From assembly GCA_004552395.1 (NCBI GenBank), contig SFOK01000016.1:1-24638 (forward strand): a stretch of DNA of 24,638 nt. The letters are read 5' to 3'. The stretch is from Bacteroidales bacterium. GTDB taxonomy: Bacteria > Bacteroidota > Bacteroidia > Bacteroidales > Muribaculaceae. Positions 7,777 to 15,371 of this stretch are shown here, piece after piece (within the stretch, counting starts at the first letter, position 1; every line of letters starts with the position of its first letter). The translations under genes were made by a program, and so were the position numbers. The notes under the pieces were generated by a model that searched no databases, was not told the origin of the DNA, and saw only the letters and a program-made list of their open reading frames with translations.

Positions 7777-8034
7777 ATGGATAGAGCATTACCTCGCAAG
7801 AATCAGAGCTTCCGCCTGTCTGTCGACCTGATCGAACGCCTGCGTCTGCTTGCCAAAAGGCAGAACCGCAGCCTCAACAACTACGTCGAAACGCTGCTCT
7901 TGGATGCAGTCTACAGCGAGCCGAACGAAGCGACCATAGCCGCCATGCAGGAAGCTAAAAGCGGCGCACTGCGCGACACCACGCCTCTCGACCTCTCATC
8001 CGTTGAAGCAATGGAGCGCTCCATGGGCTTATGA
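7777..8034 (+). CDS. Ribbon-helix-helix antitoxin of a YafQ-type module
   Basis: 85 residues. KNQSFRLSVDLIERLRLLAKRQNRSLNNYVETLLLDAV is a ribbon-helix-helix (Arc/MetJ-like) DNA-binding segment: a beta strand then two helices, dimeric in relatives. The remaining about 40 residues (EPNEATIAAMQEAKSG and onward) are acidic and probably wrap around the toxin. The stop overlaps the toxin start by ATGA, so the two are co-translated, antitoxin first, as in type II modules. It would neutralise the toxin and, with it, repress the promoter at 7727-7757. Identification rests on fold-like pattern and neighbour. Confidence 0.85.
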   Translation: MDRALPRKNQSFRLSVDLIERLRLLAKRQNRSLNNYVETLLLDAVYSEPNEATIAAMQEAKSGALRDTTPLDLSSVEAMERSMGL

Positions 8035-8306
8035 AGAAGCTTCATCCAACCACTCAGTATAAAAAGGATTACAAGCGGTTCCGCAATAATCCAAACAAGC
8101 TGAGGAAGTTAATGGTCATCCTCAGCATGCTTCAGTCGGAAATTCCCATTCCGGCCGAATACTATCCTCATTTGCTTTCCGGTAATTATGCCGGATTTAT
8201 GGAGTGCCATATAGAGGGCGATTTCCTCCTGATCTGGTTCGACCGTGAAGCCGACCAAATCGACCTCGTCCGTCTCGGTTCCCATTCCGAGCTGTTCAGG
8301 CAATAA
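8031..8306 (+). CDS. yafQ: YafQ-family mRNA interferase toxin
   Basis: 91 residues, the normal length for the RelE/YafQ superfamily. Signatures are TTQYKKDYKRF at the N-terminus, YYPHLLSGNYAGFMECHIEGDFLLIW and LVRLGSHSELF at the end. Residues corresponding to the E. coli YafQ active site are all present: His47, His60, Asp64, His85 and Phe89, so the toxin looks intact. Relatives bind the ribosome and cut mRNA during translation (YafQ prefers in-frame AAA-A/G sites). The module sits alone between a glycosyltransferase and a lipoprotein gene and is probably an acquired accessory cassette, though no repeats or att-like ends are visible around it. Confidence 0.9.
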   Translation: MKKLHPTTQYKKDYKRFRNNPNKLRKLMVILSMLQSEIPIPAEYYPHLLSGNYAGFMECHIEGDFLLIWFDREADQIDLVRLGSHSELFRQ

Positions 8307-8472
8307 CACCCGCCAGTCTCATATTTATGTCTCTTTCCCATTCTTTTTCAGCGTTGCTTTGGGTGGCGGAGAGGGGACGGACGGGTGGTTAACGGGTGTT
8401 AAGAAGCTATAAAAAACATGGAAAGATACACTTTTCCCGGGGCTAAAGGGGGCGAATTTCAGTAAATAATGC

Positions 8473-8480
8473 TAAATTTG
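8473..8480 (+). promoter_or_regulatory. -7 element (TAAATTTG) before the structured leader
   Basis: TAAATTTG fits TAnnTTTG; no TTG is seen 19-21 nt upstream, so the -33 part is weak. A start a few bases downstream would place the 5' end just before the hairpin at 8493. Confidence 0.5.
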
Positions 8481-8492
8481 CAGTTTGAAACA

Positions 8493-8577
8493 GGATGCTT
8501 TGGAACGGACACGTCCGTCTCCGGCCTCGGTGCCGTGCGCTTTCTCAAAGGCTCCGGCAACGCATACCGAAGCATCC
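8493..8577 (+). ncRNA. Candidate structured 5' leader (three-way junction)
   Basis: On paper the leader folds into three helices. P1 is 11 bp, 8493-8503 with 8567-8577 (GGATGCTTTGG / CCGAAGCATCC, one T-G wobble). P2 is 5 bp, ACGGA 8505-8509 with TCCGT 8514-8518, loop CACG. P3 is TGCCG 8531-8535 with CGGCA 8555-8559, continued by GC/GC and CTTT/AAAG around loop CTC (8544-8546). It begins about ten bases after the -7 box and ends 28 nt before the lipoprotein ATG. It matches no riboswitch class I recognise. It could be a cis-regulatory RNA or a chance fold; no thermodynamic calculation was done. Confidence 0.4.
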
Positions 8578-8605
8578 GCGACAGTGCAACACACTCTCTA
8601 ACGCA

Positions 8606-10120
8606 ATGAACCTAAGAAAGTTACTACTTCAGATAGCATGTGGCGCGGCCGTTGTCACCGGTGTGCAATCGTGCAACGATGACCCCACCTCCGAGGATCC
8701 GATCATCAACAATTCTTCGGTGAGTGTGAACGGTTTCTCGCTCAAAGCCAACCTGAAAGTGATGTCGGGTCTGGACTCGGTGTTCTTTTCCGTGGACCTG
8801 ACTCGCGGCGTGATTTTCAACGCCGACTCGCTGCCCAAAGGCACTGATGTGACGTCGCTGATACCGATCATCTCGCTTCCCTCAAGTGTCACAAGTGCCA
8901 AAATCACCATGGAAGGCGGCACGAAGCGTCAGGGCGAGGTCGACTATAAGAGCGACATGAGCGACTCTATAGACTTCAGCGGCAAGGTCACCCTGCTGCT
9001 CGGGGCCGCCAACGGCAACCACAAGGCTTACAGCGTGAAGGTGAATGTGCACAAGATGGAGCCCGATTCGCTCTGGTGGGGCACTACGGCTCACGCCTCG
9101 CTCCCCACCCGCAAGGGAGCTCCCTCGAACCAGCGCACCATAGCGGCCGGCGACAAGACGGTGTGCCTGACCATGGAGAACGACGGCAGCTATACACTGG
9201 CTCAGACCTCCGACCCGTATGAGAATCAGTGGGAGAAGAGCGCCGTCAGCTTCCCGTTCACTCCGAAAGTACGTTCGCTCTCATATGCCGGTGAAAGCTA
9301 CTATATACTTTCGACGGATGGCTACCTCTACCGCTCGGCCGACGGCAGTGTCTGGGATTCAACAGGCAAGAAGGCCGAGAATATCCTGGGCGCCTACACC
9401 GACAAGCTGCTCTATCTCAGCCGTCAGGATGACGGTCTGCACTTCGCCAGCTATCCCGAGACAGCCGGTTACCCCACAGGACTTGTGCCGGCAGACTTCC
9501 CGGTGAGCAATTACAGCAATTTCCACACCATAGAGTCGAAATGGTGGACACAGCCGGTCGGCCTAATGTATGGCGGACGCACAGCATCGGGCAAGCTCTC
9601 CGGCGGCGTGTGGTCGTTTGACGGCACGAACTGGGCTAATATAGCGGCCAACGATTTCTTGCCGCAGCTCGAAGGGGCCGTGCTGGTGCCTTACTTCGCG
9701 TTCAAGCAGACCGCCAACCGGTGGATCTTCAACGAACACAGTGTGCTGATGCTGATAGGCGGCCGCAACGCCGAGGGTCAGGTCAACCGCAACATATACA
9801 TCTCCTACGACAACGGCGTGAACTGGTCGCTGACCGGCGAGCTGATGCGTATGCCCGACTTCATACCGGGTCTGTGGGACCTTGACGCCACAGTGGCCAA
9901 CACGGCCATGGAGGGCAATTTCCAGCCCACGGGATGGAGCGCCTCGCAGACTCCGAAGCTGCCCGGCTACTACAAGGTAGACTATTCGATCGACGGCTTC
10001 GACGTCTCGTGGGAATGTCCTTACATCTACCTGTTTGGCGGACGCGGCGTCGACGGCAAGCTCAACGACTCGATCTGGCGCGGTGTGATCCGCAGGCTCA
10101 CCTTCATCCCGGTGCTCTGA
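8606..10120 (+). CDS. DUF6242-type outer-membrane lipoprotein
   Basis: 504 residues from the ATG at 8606. A longer in-frame start at 8495 would add 37 Arg-rich residues ahead of the signal peptide and falls in the structured leader, so it is rejected. MNLRKLLLQIACGAAVVTGV runs into QSC, a lipoprotein signal with lipidation at about Cys23, followed by NDDPTSED. Residues about 40-170 (LKVMSGLDSVFFSVDLTRG, FNADSLPKGTDVTSL, YSVKVNVHKMEPDSLWWG) match my recollection of the DUF6242 N-terminal domain. The C-terminal 330 residues have repeated blades such as WSFDGTNW, LIGGRNAEG, ISYDNGVNW and YLFGGRGVDG, a kelch-like or Asp-box-like beta-propeller. It probably sits on the outer membrane; its job is unknown. 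It stands at the head of the porG-uppS-bamA block. Confidence 0.8.
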   Translation: MNLRKLLLQIACGAAVVTGVQSCNDDPTSEDPIINNSSVSVNGFSLKANLKVMSGLDSVFFSVDLTRGVIFNADSLPKGTDVTSLIPIISLPSSVTSAKITMEGGTKRQGEVDYKSDMSDSIDFSGKVTLLLGAANGNHKAYSVKVNVHKMEPDSLWWGTTAHASLPTRKGAPSNQRTIAAGDKTVCLTMENDGSYTLAQTSDPYENQWEKSAVSFPFTPKVRSLSYAGESYYILSTDGYLYRSADGSVWDSTGKKAENILGAYTDKLLYLSRQDDGLHFASYPETAGYPTGLVPADFPVSNYSNFHTIESKWWTQPVGLMYGGRTASGKLSGGVWSFDGTNWANIAANDFLPQLEGAVLVPYFAFKQTANRWIFNEHSVLMLIGGRNAEGQVNRNIYISYDNGVNWSLTGELMRMPDFIPGLWDLDATVANTAMEGNFQPTGWSASQTPKLPGYYKVDYSIDGFDVSWECPYIYLFGGRGVDGKLNDSIWRGVIRRLTFIPVL

Positions 10121-10141
10121 CCCGGAAGCAACCTGAGTCAG

Positions 10142-10322
10142 AGAGCCTCCGGGACGATACGAAAGAGCCTCCGAGACGCTCCGAAAGAGCGTTAAGCCCG
10201 CTCCGAATGAGCCATCAGGGACAGCAACTTCTCAGAAAGCAACGACAAAGACTTCTCAGAAAGCAACGAGAAAGACTTCTCAGAAAGCGACGACAAAAAG
10301 TTCTCAGAAAGCGACGACATAA
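10142..10322 (+). repeat. Two adjacent minisatellites between lipoprotein gene and porG
   Basis: First array: three 22-bp units at 10142-10163, 10164-10185 and 10186-10207 (core AGAGCCTCCG...CGAA). Second array: four 24-bp units at 10227-10250, 10251-10274, 10275-10298 and 10299-10322, each starting RSTTCTCAGAAAGC followed by RACGASAAA-like sequence. Units of the second array differ by only a few bases. The array ends on the TAA at 10320-10322, which is in the PorG frame, 21 bp before its TTG start. Confidence 0.88.
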
Positions 10323-10343
10323 TCTCCTCATACACTGGATATT

Positions 10344-11045
10344 TTGAAGCACAGAACCACAAATATCATCCGAACGGCCATAGCGGCAATGCTGCTGGCG
10401 CTTCTGTGTCCACTCACCTCGCGAGCCCAGATCGAGTATAAATTCGACATAGGCGGCGGTGCGGGCGTGACCGGCTATCTGGGCGATGCCAACACGGCAA
10501 ACCTCATGAGCAACCCGAGCTGGGACGCCGAGCTGCTGTTCCGCTATCTGCCCAATCCCCGCATGGCCTGGAAGACATTCTTCCACGTCGGCGGTCTAAA
10601 AGGCGACTCCGGCAAGATGACCAACGTGTTCCCCGGCCAGGCTTCCTACACCTTCTCCACAACGTTCTACGAGCTCGGAGAGATGTTCGAATTTAACTTC
10701 TTCAAGTACGGCATAGGCGAACGCTATCAGAAGCTGCGCAGGATATCGCCCTACGTGACGGCCGGTTTCGGTGTGCTCTTCTGGAGTGTGGACGGCAGCA
10801 CGGGCATCTCGGCCGCTATCCCCTTCGGCATCGGTGTGAAGTATAAGCTCAAAGAGCGGCTTAACCTCGGCGCCGAGTTCCTGATGCACAAGACTCTCAC
10901 CGACAAAATCGACGGCGACAACCTGAAGGATCCTTACCAGATAAAGAGTTCCTTCATGAAGAACACCGACTGGATATCAACCATAACATTCACAATCAGT
11001 TACGAGTTCGGCGAACGGTGCCGGGCCTGCAACTACAAAGAATAG
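10344..11045 (+). CDS. porG: PorG-like (DUF6089) outer-membrane beta-barrel, T9SS component
   Basis: 233 residues, read from a TTG start at 10344. The only in-frame ATG nearby (10389) would remove the basic n-region of the signal peptide, and a stop lies at 10320, so TTG (or a still rarer start) is likely. A signal peptide ends about SRAQ (residue 29). The mature protein starts IEYKFDIGGGAGVTGYLGD and has alternating beta-strands (FYELGEMFEFNFFKYGIGE; ISPYVTAGFGVLFW) ending ITFTISYEFGERCRACNYKE, an eight-stranded-type small barrel of the DUF6089 family. In P. gingivalis the homologue PorG associates with the PorK-PorN ring and lies just upstream of uppS and bamA, the same order as here. Confidence 0.82.
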   Translation: MKHRTTNIIRTAIAAMLLALLCPLTSRAQIEYKFDIGGGAGVTGYLGDANTANLMSNPSWDAELLFRYLPNPRMAWKTFFHVGGLKGDSGKMTNVFPGQASYTFSTTFYELGEMFEFNFFKYGIGERYQKLRRISPYVTAGFGVLFWSVDGSTGISAAIPFGIGVKYKLKERLNLGAEFLMHKTLTDKIDGDNLKDPYQIKSSFMKNTDWISTITFTISYEFGERCRACNYKE

Positions 11046-11066
11046 CGACTACCCCGCACCCCGAAG

Positions 11067-11837
11067 ATGACACTCACCGACGGATCTGAAATATTGAAAG
11101 CCAAAGCGCAGCAGCTCAGGGAGGAAAGCCTCCCCCGGCATGTGGCCATGATTATGGACGGCAACGGCCGCTGGGCCAAACGCCGCGGCCTCGACCGCAG
11201 TCTGGGCCATTCCGAAGGTGTGAAAAGTGTGCGCAAGGCTACGGAATTATCCTCGCAGCTCGGCATCGGCTACCTCACCCTGTATACATTCTCCGTTGAG
11301 AACTGGAACAGACCCAAGGAGGAGGTGGACGCGCTGATGCATCTTGTGAGTATAGTGATAGAGCAGGAGGTGCCCGACCTGATCGCCAACAACGTGCGCC
11401 TCAACCTCATAGGCGACATCGACATGATGCCGCGCGAGGCCCGCGAACGTCTGCTCTCGGGCGTGCGCGACACATCGCACTGCACCGGCCTGACGCTCTC
11501 GCTGGCCATGAGCTACTCGGCGCGCCGCGAGATTGCGAACGCCGCCCGCGAGATAGCCCGGCAGGCCCGCGAAGGGAAGCTCTCGCCCGACGATATCGAC
11601 GAGCAGAGCATTACCCGGTTCCTATACACGAAAGATATTCCCGACCCCGACCTGCTCATCCGCACCGGGGGCGAATACCGCATATCCAACTATCTGCTCT
11701 GGCAGATTGCCTACAGCGAACTTTATTTCACCGACATACTCTGGCCCGACTTCGGAAAGGAACAGTACCTGGATGCCTTGCTCGACTACCAGAGCCGCGA
11801 GCGACGCTTCGGCAAGACCTCCGAACAGGTGAAATAA
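11067..11837 (+). CDS. uppS: Isoprenyl transferase (undecaprenyl diphosphate synthase)
   Basis: 256 residues, normal for cis-prenyltransferases. HVAMIMDGNGRWAKRRGL (catalytic Asp31) binds the allylic diphosphate; LGHSEGVKSVRK, YLTLYTFSVENWNRP and RTGGEYRISNYLLWQIAYSE are the remaining conserved regions. The enzyme condenses isopentenyl diphosphate units onto farnesyl diphosphate to make the C55 carrier for peptidoglycan and surface glycans. It lies 21 bp after porG and is probably in the same transcript; bamA follows after a 177-bp gap. The call is secure. Confidence 0.96.
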   Translation: MTLTDGSEILKAKAQQLREESLPRHVAMIMDGNGRWAKRRGLDRSLGHSEGVKSVRKATELSSQLGIGYLTLYTFSVENWNRPKEEVDALMHLVSIVIEQEVPDLIANNVRLNLIGDIDMMPREARERLLSGVRDTSHCTGLTLSLAMSYSARREIANAAREIARQAREGKLSPDDIDEQSITRFLYTKDIPDPDLLIRTGGEYRISNYLLWQIAYSELYFTDILWPDFGKEQYLDALLDYQSRERRFGKTSEQVK

Positions 11838-11852
11838 CACAATCAACAAACA

Positions 11853-11878
11853 TTTACACTATTTTACATAAATTTACA
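11853..11878 (+). promoter_or_regulatory. Three TTTACA hexamers phased at 10 bp
   Basis: TTTACA occurs at 11853, 11863 and 11873, exactly one helical turn apart; on the other strand this is TGTAAA-N4 three times. Such phased direct repeats resemble sites for OmpR/PhoB-type response regulators. It lies just after uppS and 137 bp before the bamA start. Confidence 0.4.
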
Positions 11879-11879
11879 A

Positions 11880-11975
11880 TCGCCCCACTCTCTCTCTCCC
11901 ATCCACAAATCCTCTCCCCGCGCCTCTTTCCCCTCGGCTCTCGACCCTCACCTCTCGACCCTCGACCCTCGGATT
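11880..11975 (+). repeat. Pyrimidine-rich tract with short direct repeat before bamA
   Basis: About 95 bp of nearly pure C/T on the plus strand. Its 3' part repeats CTCTCGACCCTC two to three times (about 11938-11971). No -7 box is seen between it and the bamA start. Confidence 0.65.
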
Positions 11976-12014
11976 AGAAAAGAACGGAACGCGAAAACAG
12001 ACCTCATCCAAGAT

Positions 12015-14660
12015 ATGAACAAGCCTTTCAAGCTTCTCTCCCTGCTACTGATGCTACTCACCCTGCCGGCCACGGCCAGAGCGCTCGACATATTGCCCGA
12101 CGCGCCGGCAGACACCATATATTCGCCCAACGTCATCTATTCGCCGATGCCTAAAGTCTACGAGATAGCAGGCATCAAGGTGACCGGACTCGACCATACG
12201 GACGATTACCTGATCATAGGCTCCACAGGCCTGAGCATAGGCGACCGCGTGGAGGTGCCCGGCACGGCCATCACCAACGCCGTGAAGCGTCTGTCGCGAT
12301 CGGGTCTCTACTCCAAGGTGCAGATCAAGGCCGAGAAGACCGCGGGCGACAAGATATGGCTCGACATAAGCCTGAGGCTTCAGCCCCGCATGAGCGAGAT
12401 GAACTTCTACGGTGTGAAAGGCGGCGAGCGCAAGGATCTCCTTGAGCGCCTCGGCATGGTGCCCGGCCAGCAGCTCACGCCCAACATCATATCGCGCGCC
12501 AAGGATATCATCAAGAACTATTACGGCGCCAAAGGATTCAAGAACGCTCAGGTCGACATAGAGCAGCATCCCGACCTCAGCAAGGAGAATCAGGTAATTC
12601 TGGATGTGAAGGTGAACCGTTCCGACAAGGTGAAGGTGCACAAGATCTATGTGGAGGGCAACGAGGTGTTCTCCGACCGCAAGATCAAGAGCGCCATGAA
12701 GAAGACCAACGAGAACGGGAACATACTCAACATCTTCAAGCAGAAGAAATTCGTGGAAAGCGACTATGAGGACGACCTGAACCGCATCATAGAGAAATAC
12801 AACGAATACGGCTACCGCGACGCCAAGATTGTGAGCGACTCAGTGGTGCCCTATTCGGAGAACCGTGTGGATGTGCACCTGAAGGTGGACGAGGGCAACA
12901 AATACTATATCAGCGACATAAACTGGGTGGGCAACACGCTCTACTCCACCGATGCGCTCAACGAGGTGCTTGGCATCTATCCCGGCGACGTCTACAACCA
13001 GAAGCTGATCAACAAGCGCACGGCCGAGGACGACGACGCTGTGGCCAACCTCTACATGGACCGCGGCTATCTATTCTTCCAGCTCGTGCCTATCGAGGAG
13101 AACATAGAGGGCGACAGCATAGCCCTGCAGATGCGAGTGATCGAGGGTCCGCAGGCGCGAATCAACCGTGTGATTATCAACGGGAACGACCGTCTGTACG
13201 AGCGAGTGATCCGCCGCGAGCTGCGTGTCCGTCCCGGCGAGCTTTTCTCCAAATCCGACCTCATGCGTTCGGCGCGCGAGATCGCCACGACCGGCCATTT
13301 CAACCCCGAGAACATGGATATTCACCCGCAGCCCAACGAAAGCGACGGCACGGTGGACATAGTCTTCAACCTGGAATCGAAGGCCAACGACCAGATAGAG
13401 TTCTCGGCCGGCTGGGGACAGACCGGTATCACGGGTAAACTGGCGCTGAAGTTCACCAACTTCTCGATGAAGAATCTGTTCCATCCGAGCACCTACCGAG
13501 GCATCATACCGCAAGGCGAGGGCCAGACGTTCACCATATCGGCGCAGACCAACGCCAAGTATTACCAGATGTACTCCGTCTCGTTCCTCGACCCGTGGTT
13601 CGGCGGCAAGCGTCCGAATGCGTTCTCCGTCTCGGCTTACTATTCGAGGCAGACCGGCATCAACTCGTCGTACTACAACGACAACTGGGCCAACGCCTAC
13701 AATTACTCGATGTACGGTATGAACTACGGCTACAACTCCGACGCGTTCAACTACTCCTACCAGAACGCCTACGACCCGAACAAGGTGCTTCAGATGGCGG
13801 CTGTCAGCGTGGGCTTCGGCAAGCGTCTGAGCTGGCCCGACGACTACTTCACCTTCAACGCCGACCTCTCCTACCAGTGGTATTACCTCAAGAACTGGGA
13901 TTACCTCTACTACATGAACAACGGCACATCCAACGCCCTGACGCTGGGTCTGACTCTGAGCCGCAACAGTATAGACAACCCGCTCTACACACGTCGCGGA
14001 TCATCCTTCTCCATAGGCCTGCAGCTGACGCCTCCCGTCTCGCTCTTCCGCAACAAGAACTGGGGCCAGCTCTACCGTGAAGCCACGGAGAACAACTCGC
14101 AGGAGGCCAAGAAGCAGATGTACCAGTGGATCGAATACTGGAAGCTGCGTTTCAAGGCGCGCACCTACACGCCGCTCACCGACCCCGACGGAAGGTGGAC
14201 GCTCGTGCTGATGAGCCGTGCCGACTTCGGTCTGATCGGCAGCTACAACAAGTATCTGAAGACTCCGTTCGAGACATTCTATGTGGGCGGCGACGGTATG
14301 ACGGGCGGCTACACCTACGCCACAGAGACTATCGGTATGCGCGGCTACGAGAACGGCCAGTTCACACCGTTCGGCCGCGAGGGTTACGCCTACGGCCGCT
14401 TCACCTTCGAGCTCCACTTCCCGTTCATGCTCTCGCCTACGACCACGATCTACGCCATCACATTCGCCGAGGCCGGTAACTCGTGGACCGAGGTGAAAGA
14501 CTTCTCGCCGTTCAACCTGGCCCGCTCGGCCGGCGCCGGTATACGTATCTACCTGCCTATGGTCGGCTTCATGGGTATCGACTGGGCCTACGGTTTCGAC
14601 AAGGTGATGGGCGAGAAAGGCGGCAGCCACTTCCACTTCATCCTTGGCCAGGAATTCTAA
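12015..14660 (+). CDS. bamA: BamA, outer-membrane protein assembly factor (Omp85)
   Basis: 881 residues. A signal peptide ends near ATARA (about residue 23). Residues about 50-440 hold successive POTRA domains: YEIAGIKVTGLDHTDDYLI, MSEMNFYGVKGGERKDLL, VKVHKIYVEGNEVFSDRKI, YYISDINWVGNTLYSTDAL and ARINRVIINGNDRLYERVI each open one, five in all. The rest is the 16-stranded barrel, rich in aromatic-alternating strands; GGDGMTGGYTYATETIGMRGYENG contains the conserved loop-6 RGY-type motif. The protein ends FHFILGQEF, a C-terminal aromatic signal of barrels. It inserts outer-membrane barrels, probably including the PorG barrel encoded upstream. skp genes follow, as in many bacteria. Confidence 0.95.
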   Translation: MNKPFKLLSLLLMLLTLPATARALDILPDAPADTIYSPNVIYSPMPKVYEIAGIKVTGLDHTDDYLIIGSTGLSIGDRVEVPGTAITNAVKRLSRSGLYSKVQIKAEKTAGDKIWLDISLRLQPRMSEMNFYGVKGGERKDLLERLGMVPGQQLTPNIISRAKDIIKNYYGAKGFKNAQVDIEQHPDLSKENQVILDVKVNRSDKVKVHKIYVEGNEVFSDRKIKSAMKKTNENGNILNIFKQKKFVESDYEDDLNRIIEKYNEYGYRDAKIVSDSVVPYSENRVDVHLKVDEGNKYYISDINWVGNTLYSTDALNEVLGIYPGDVYNQKLINKRTAEDDDAVANLYMDRGYLFFQLVPIEENIEGDSIALQMRVIEGPQARINRVIINGNDRLYERVIRRELRVRPGELFSKSDLMRSAREIATTGHFNPENMDIHPQPNESDGTVDIVFNLESKANDQIEFSAGWGQTGITGKLALKFTNFSMKNLFHPSTYRGIIPQGEGQTFTISAQTNAKYYQMYSVSFLDPWFGGKRPNAFSVSAYYSRQTGINSSYYNDNWANAYNYSMYGMNYGYNSDAFNYSYQNAYDPNKVLQMAAVSVGFGKRLSWPDDYFTFNADLSYQWYYLKNWDYLYYMNNGTSNALTLGLTLSRNSIDNPLYTRRGSSFSIGLQLTPPVSLFRNKNWGQLYREATENNSQEAKKQMYQWIEYWKLRFKARTYTPLTDPDGRWTLVLMSRADFGLIGSYNKYLKTPFETFYVGGDGMTGGYTYATETIGMRGYENGQFTPFGREGYAYGRFTFELHFPFMLSPTTTIYAITFAEAGNSWTEVKDFSPFNLARSAGAGIRIYLPMVGFMGIDWAYGFDKVMGEKGGSHFHFILGQEF

Positions 14661-14661
14661 C

Positions 14662-14687
14662 CGGAAGCTCGTTCACAGCAGCTTCCG
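14662..14687 (+). terminator. Hairpin just after bamA
   Basis: CGGAAGCT (14662-14669) and AGCTTCCG (14680-14687) form a perfect 8-bp stem around a 10-nt loop, two bases after the bamA stop. There is no T-run, so it may be an mRNA-stabilising or processing hairpin rather than a full terminator. Confidence 0.5.
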
Positions 14688-14807
14688 CAGAAGAGCGAAG
14701 CAGAATCCGACCGCAAAACTGAGGATCCCGGAGGGATGAATAAACTTTTTCGGCTCCGGAGTGTCAGAATAAGTAGTAAAGAAAAACCGAATTAAACAGA
14801 AAGAACT

Positions 14808-15323
14808 ATGAAAAGATATTTAATAGCGCTGATGATTTGCGCCGCGGGAGTCCTCGGAATGAAGGCTCAGAAGTTCGCGCTTGTGGACATGGACTATATC
14901 CTGCGCAACGTGCCCGCCTACGAGATGGCCAACGAGCAGCTCAACCAGGTGTCGCAGCGATGGGAGAAAGAGGTGACCGAGCTTGCCAAGGAAGCCGAGA
15001 CCATGTACAACAACTACAAGTCGGAGATGGTGTTCCTCACCGACGAGCAGAAGAAGAAACGCGAGGAAGAGATAGTGACCAAGGAGAAAGAGGTCACCGA
15101 CCTTAAATACAAATACTTCGGCCCCGAGGGTGAGCTCTACAAGAAGCGCCAGTCGCTGATGAAGCCTATCCAGGAGGAGGTCTACAACGCTGTGAAGAAG
15201 GTCTCCGAGGAGAAAGGTTATCAGGTGATCTTCGACCGCGCCTCGTCGCAGAGCATTGTCTTCGCATCGCCGCGAATCGATGTGAGCAACGATGTGCTGG
15301 CCAAGCTCGGCTACTCCAAATAA
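14808..15323 (+). CDS. OmpH/Skp-family periplasmic chaperone (first copy)
   Basis: 171 residues. The signal peptide MKRYLIALMICAAGVLGMKA ends near AQ. The mature part opens KFALVDMDYILRNVPAYEMA, the conserved beta-strand and body of OmpH/Skp, and continues as two long charged helices (RWEKEVTELAKEAETMYN; EQKKKREEEIVTKEKEVTDL) forming the tentacle. It closes with the C-terminal strand YQVIFDRAS. Skp trimers hold unfolded outer-membrane proteins in the periplasm for delivery to BamA, encoded just upstream. A second copy follows, and such tandem pairs are usual in this phylum. No complete -7 box was seen in the 147-bp gap before it. Confidence 0.92.
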   Translation: MKRYLIALMICAAGVLGMKAQKFALVDMDYILRNVPAYEMANEQLNQVSQRWEKEVTELAKEAETMYNNYKSEMVFLTDEQKKKREEEIVTKEKEVTDLKYKYFGPEGELYKKRQSLMKPIQEEVYNAVKKVSEEKGYQVIFDRASSQSIVFASPRIDVSNDVLAKLGYSK

Positions 15324-15327
15324 ACCG

Positions 15328-15361
15328 GAACGCATCCCGGTGATAGCTGAACGCATCCCGG
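15328..15361 (+). repeat. Short tandem repeat after first ompH
   Basis: GAACGCATCCCGG occurs at 15328-15340 and 15349-15361, a 21-bp period, starting five bases after the stop codon. Confidence 0.75.
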
Positions 15362-15371
15362 AGGAAATAGC

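Noticed and set aside
8495..8605. 37-residue N-terminal extension of the DUF6242 lipoprotein
   Set aside because: It would place Arg-rich sequence before a perfect lipoprotein signal and lies in the structured leader.
10142..10322. CRISPR-like array
   Set aside because: Units are directly adjacent with no unique spacers and no cas genes are present.
9934..10347. 137-residue frame running through the 24-bp repeats (QRLLRKQR-type repeats)
   Set aside because: Starts inside the DUF6242 gene in another frame; the Arg/Leu repeat is the translation of the minisatellite.
13595..14080. 161-residue Arg/Leu/Gln-rich frame inside bamA
   Set aside because: Shadow of the barrel-coding region; no independent start or motif.
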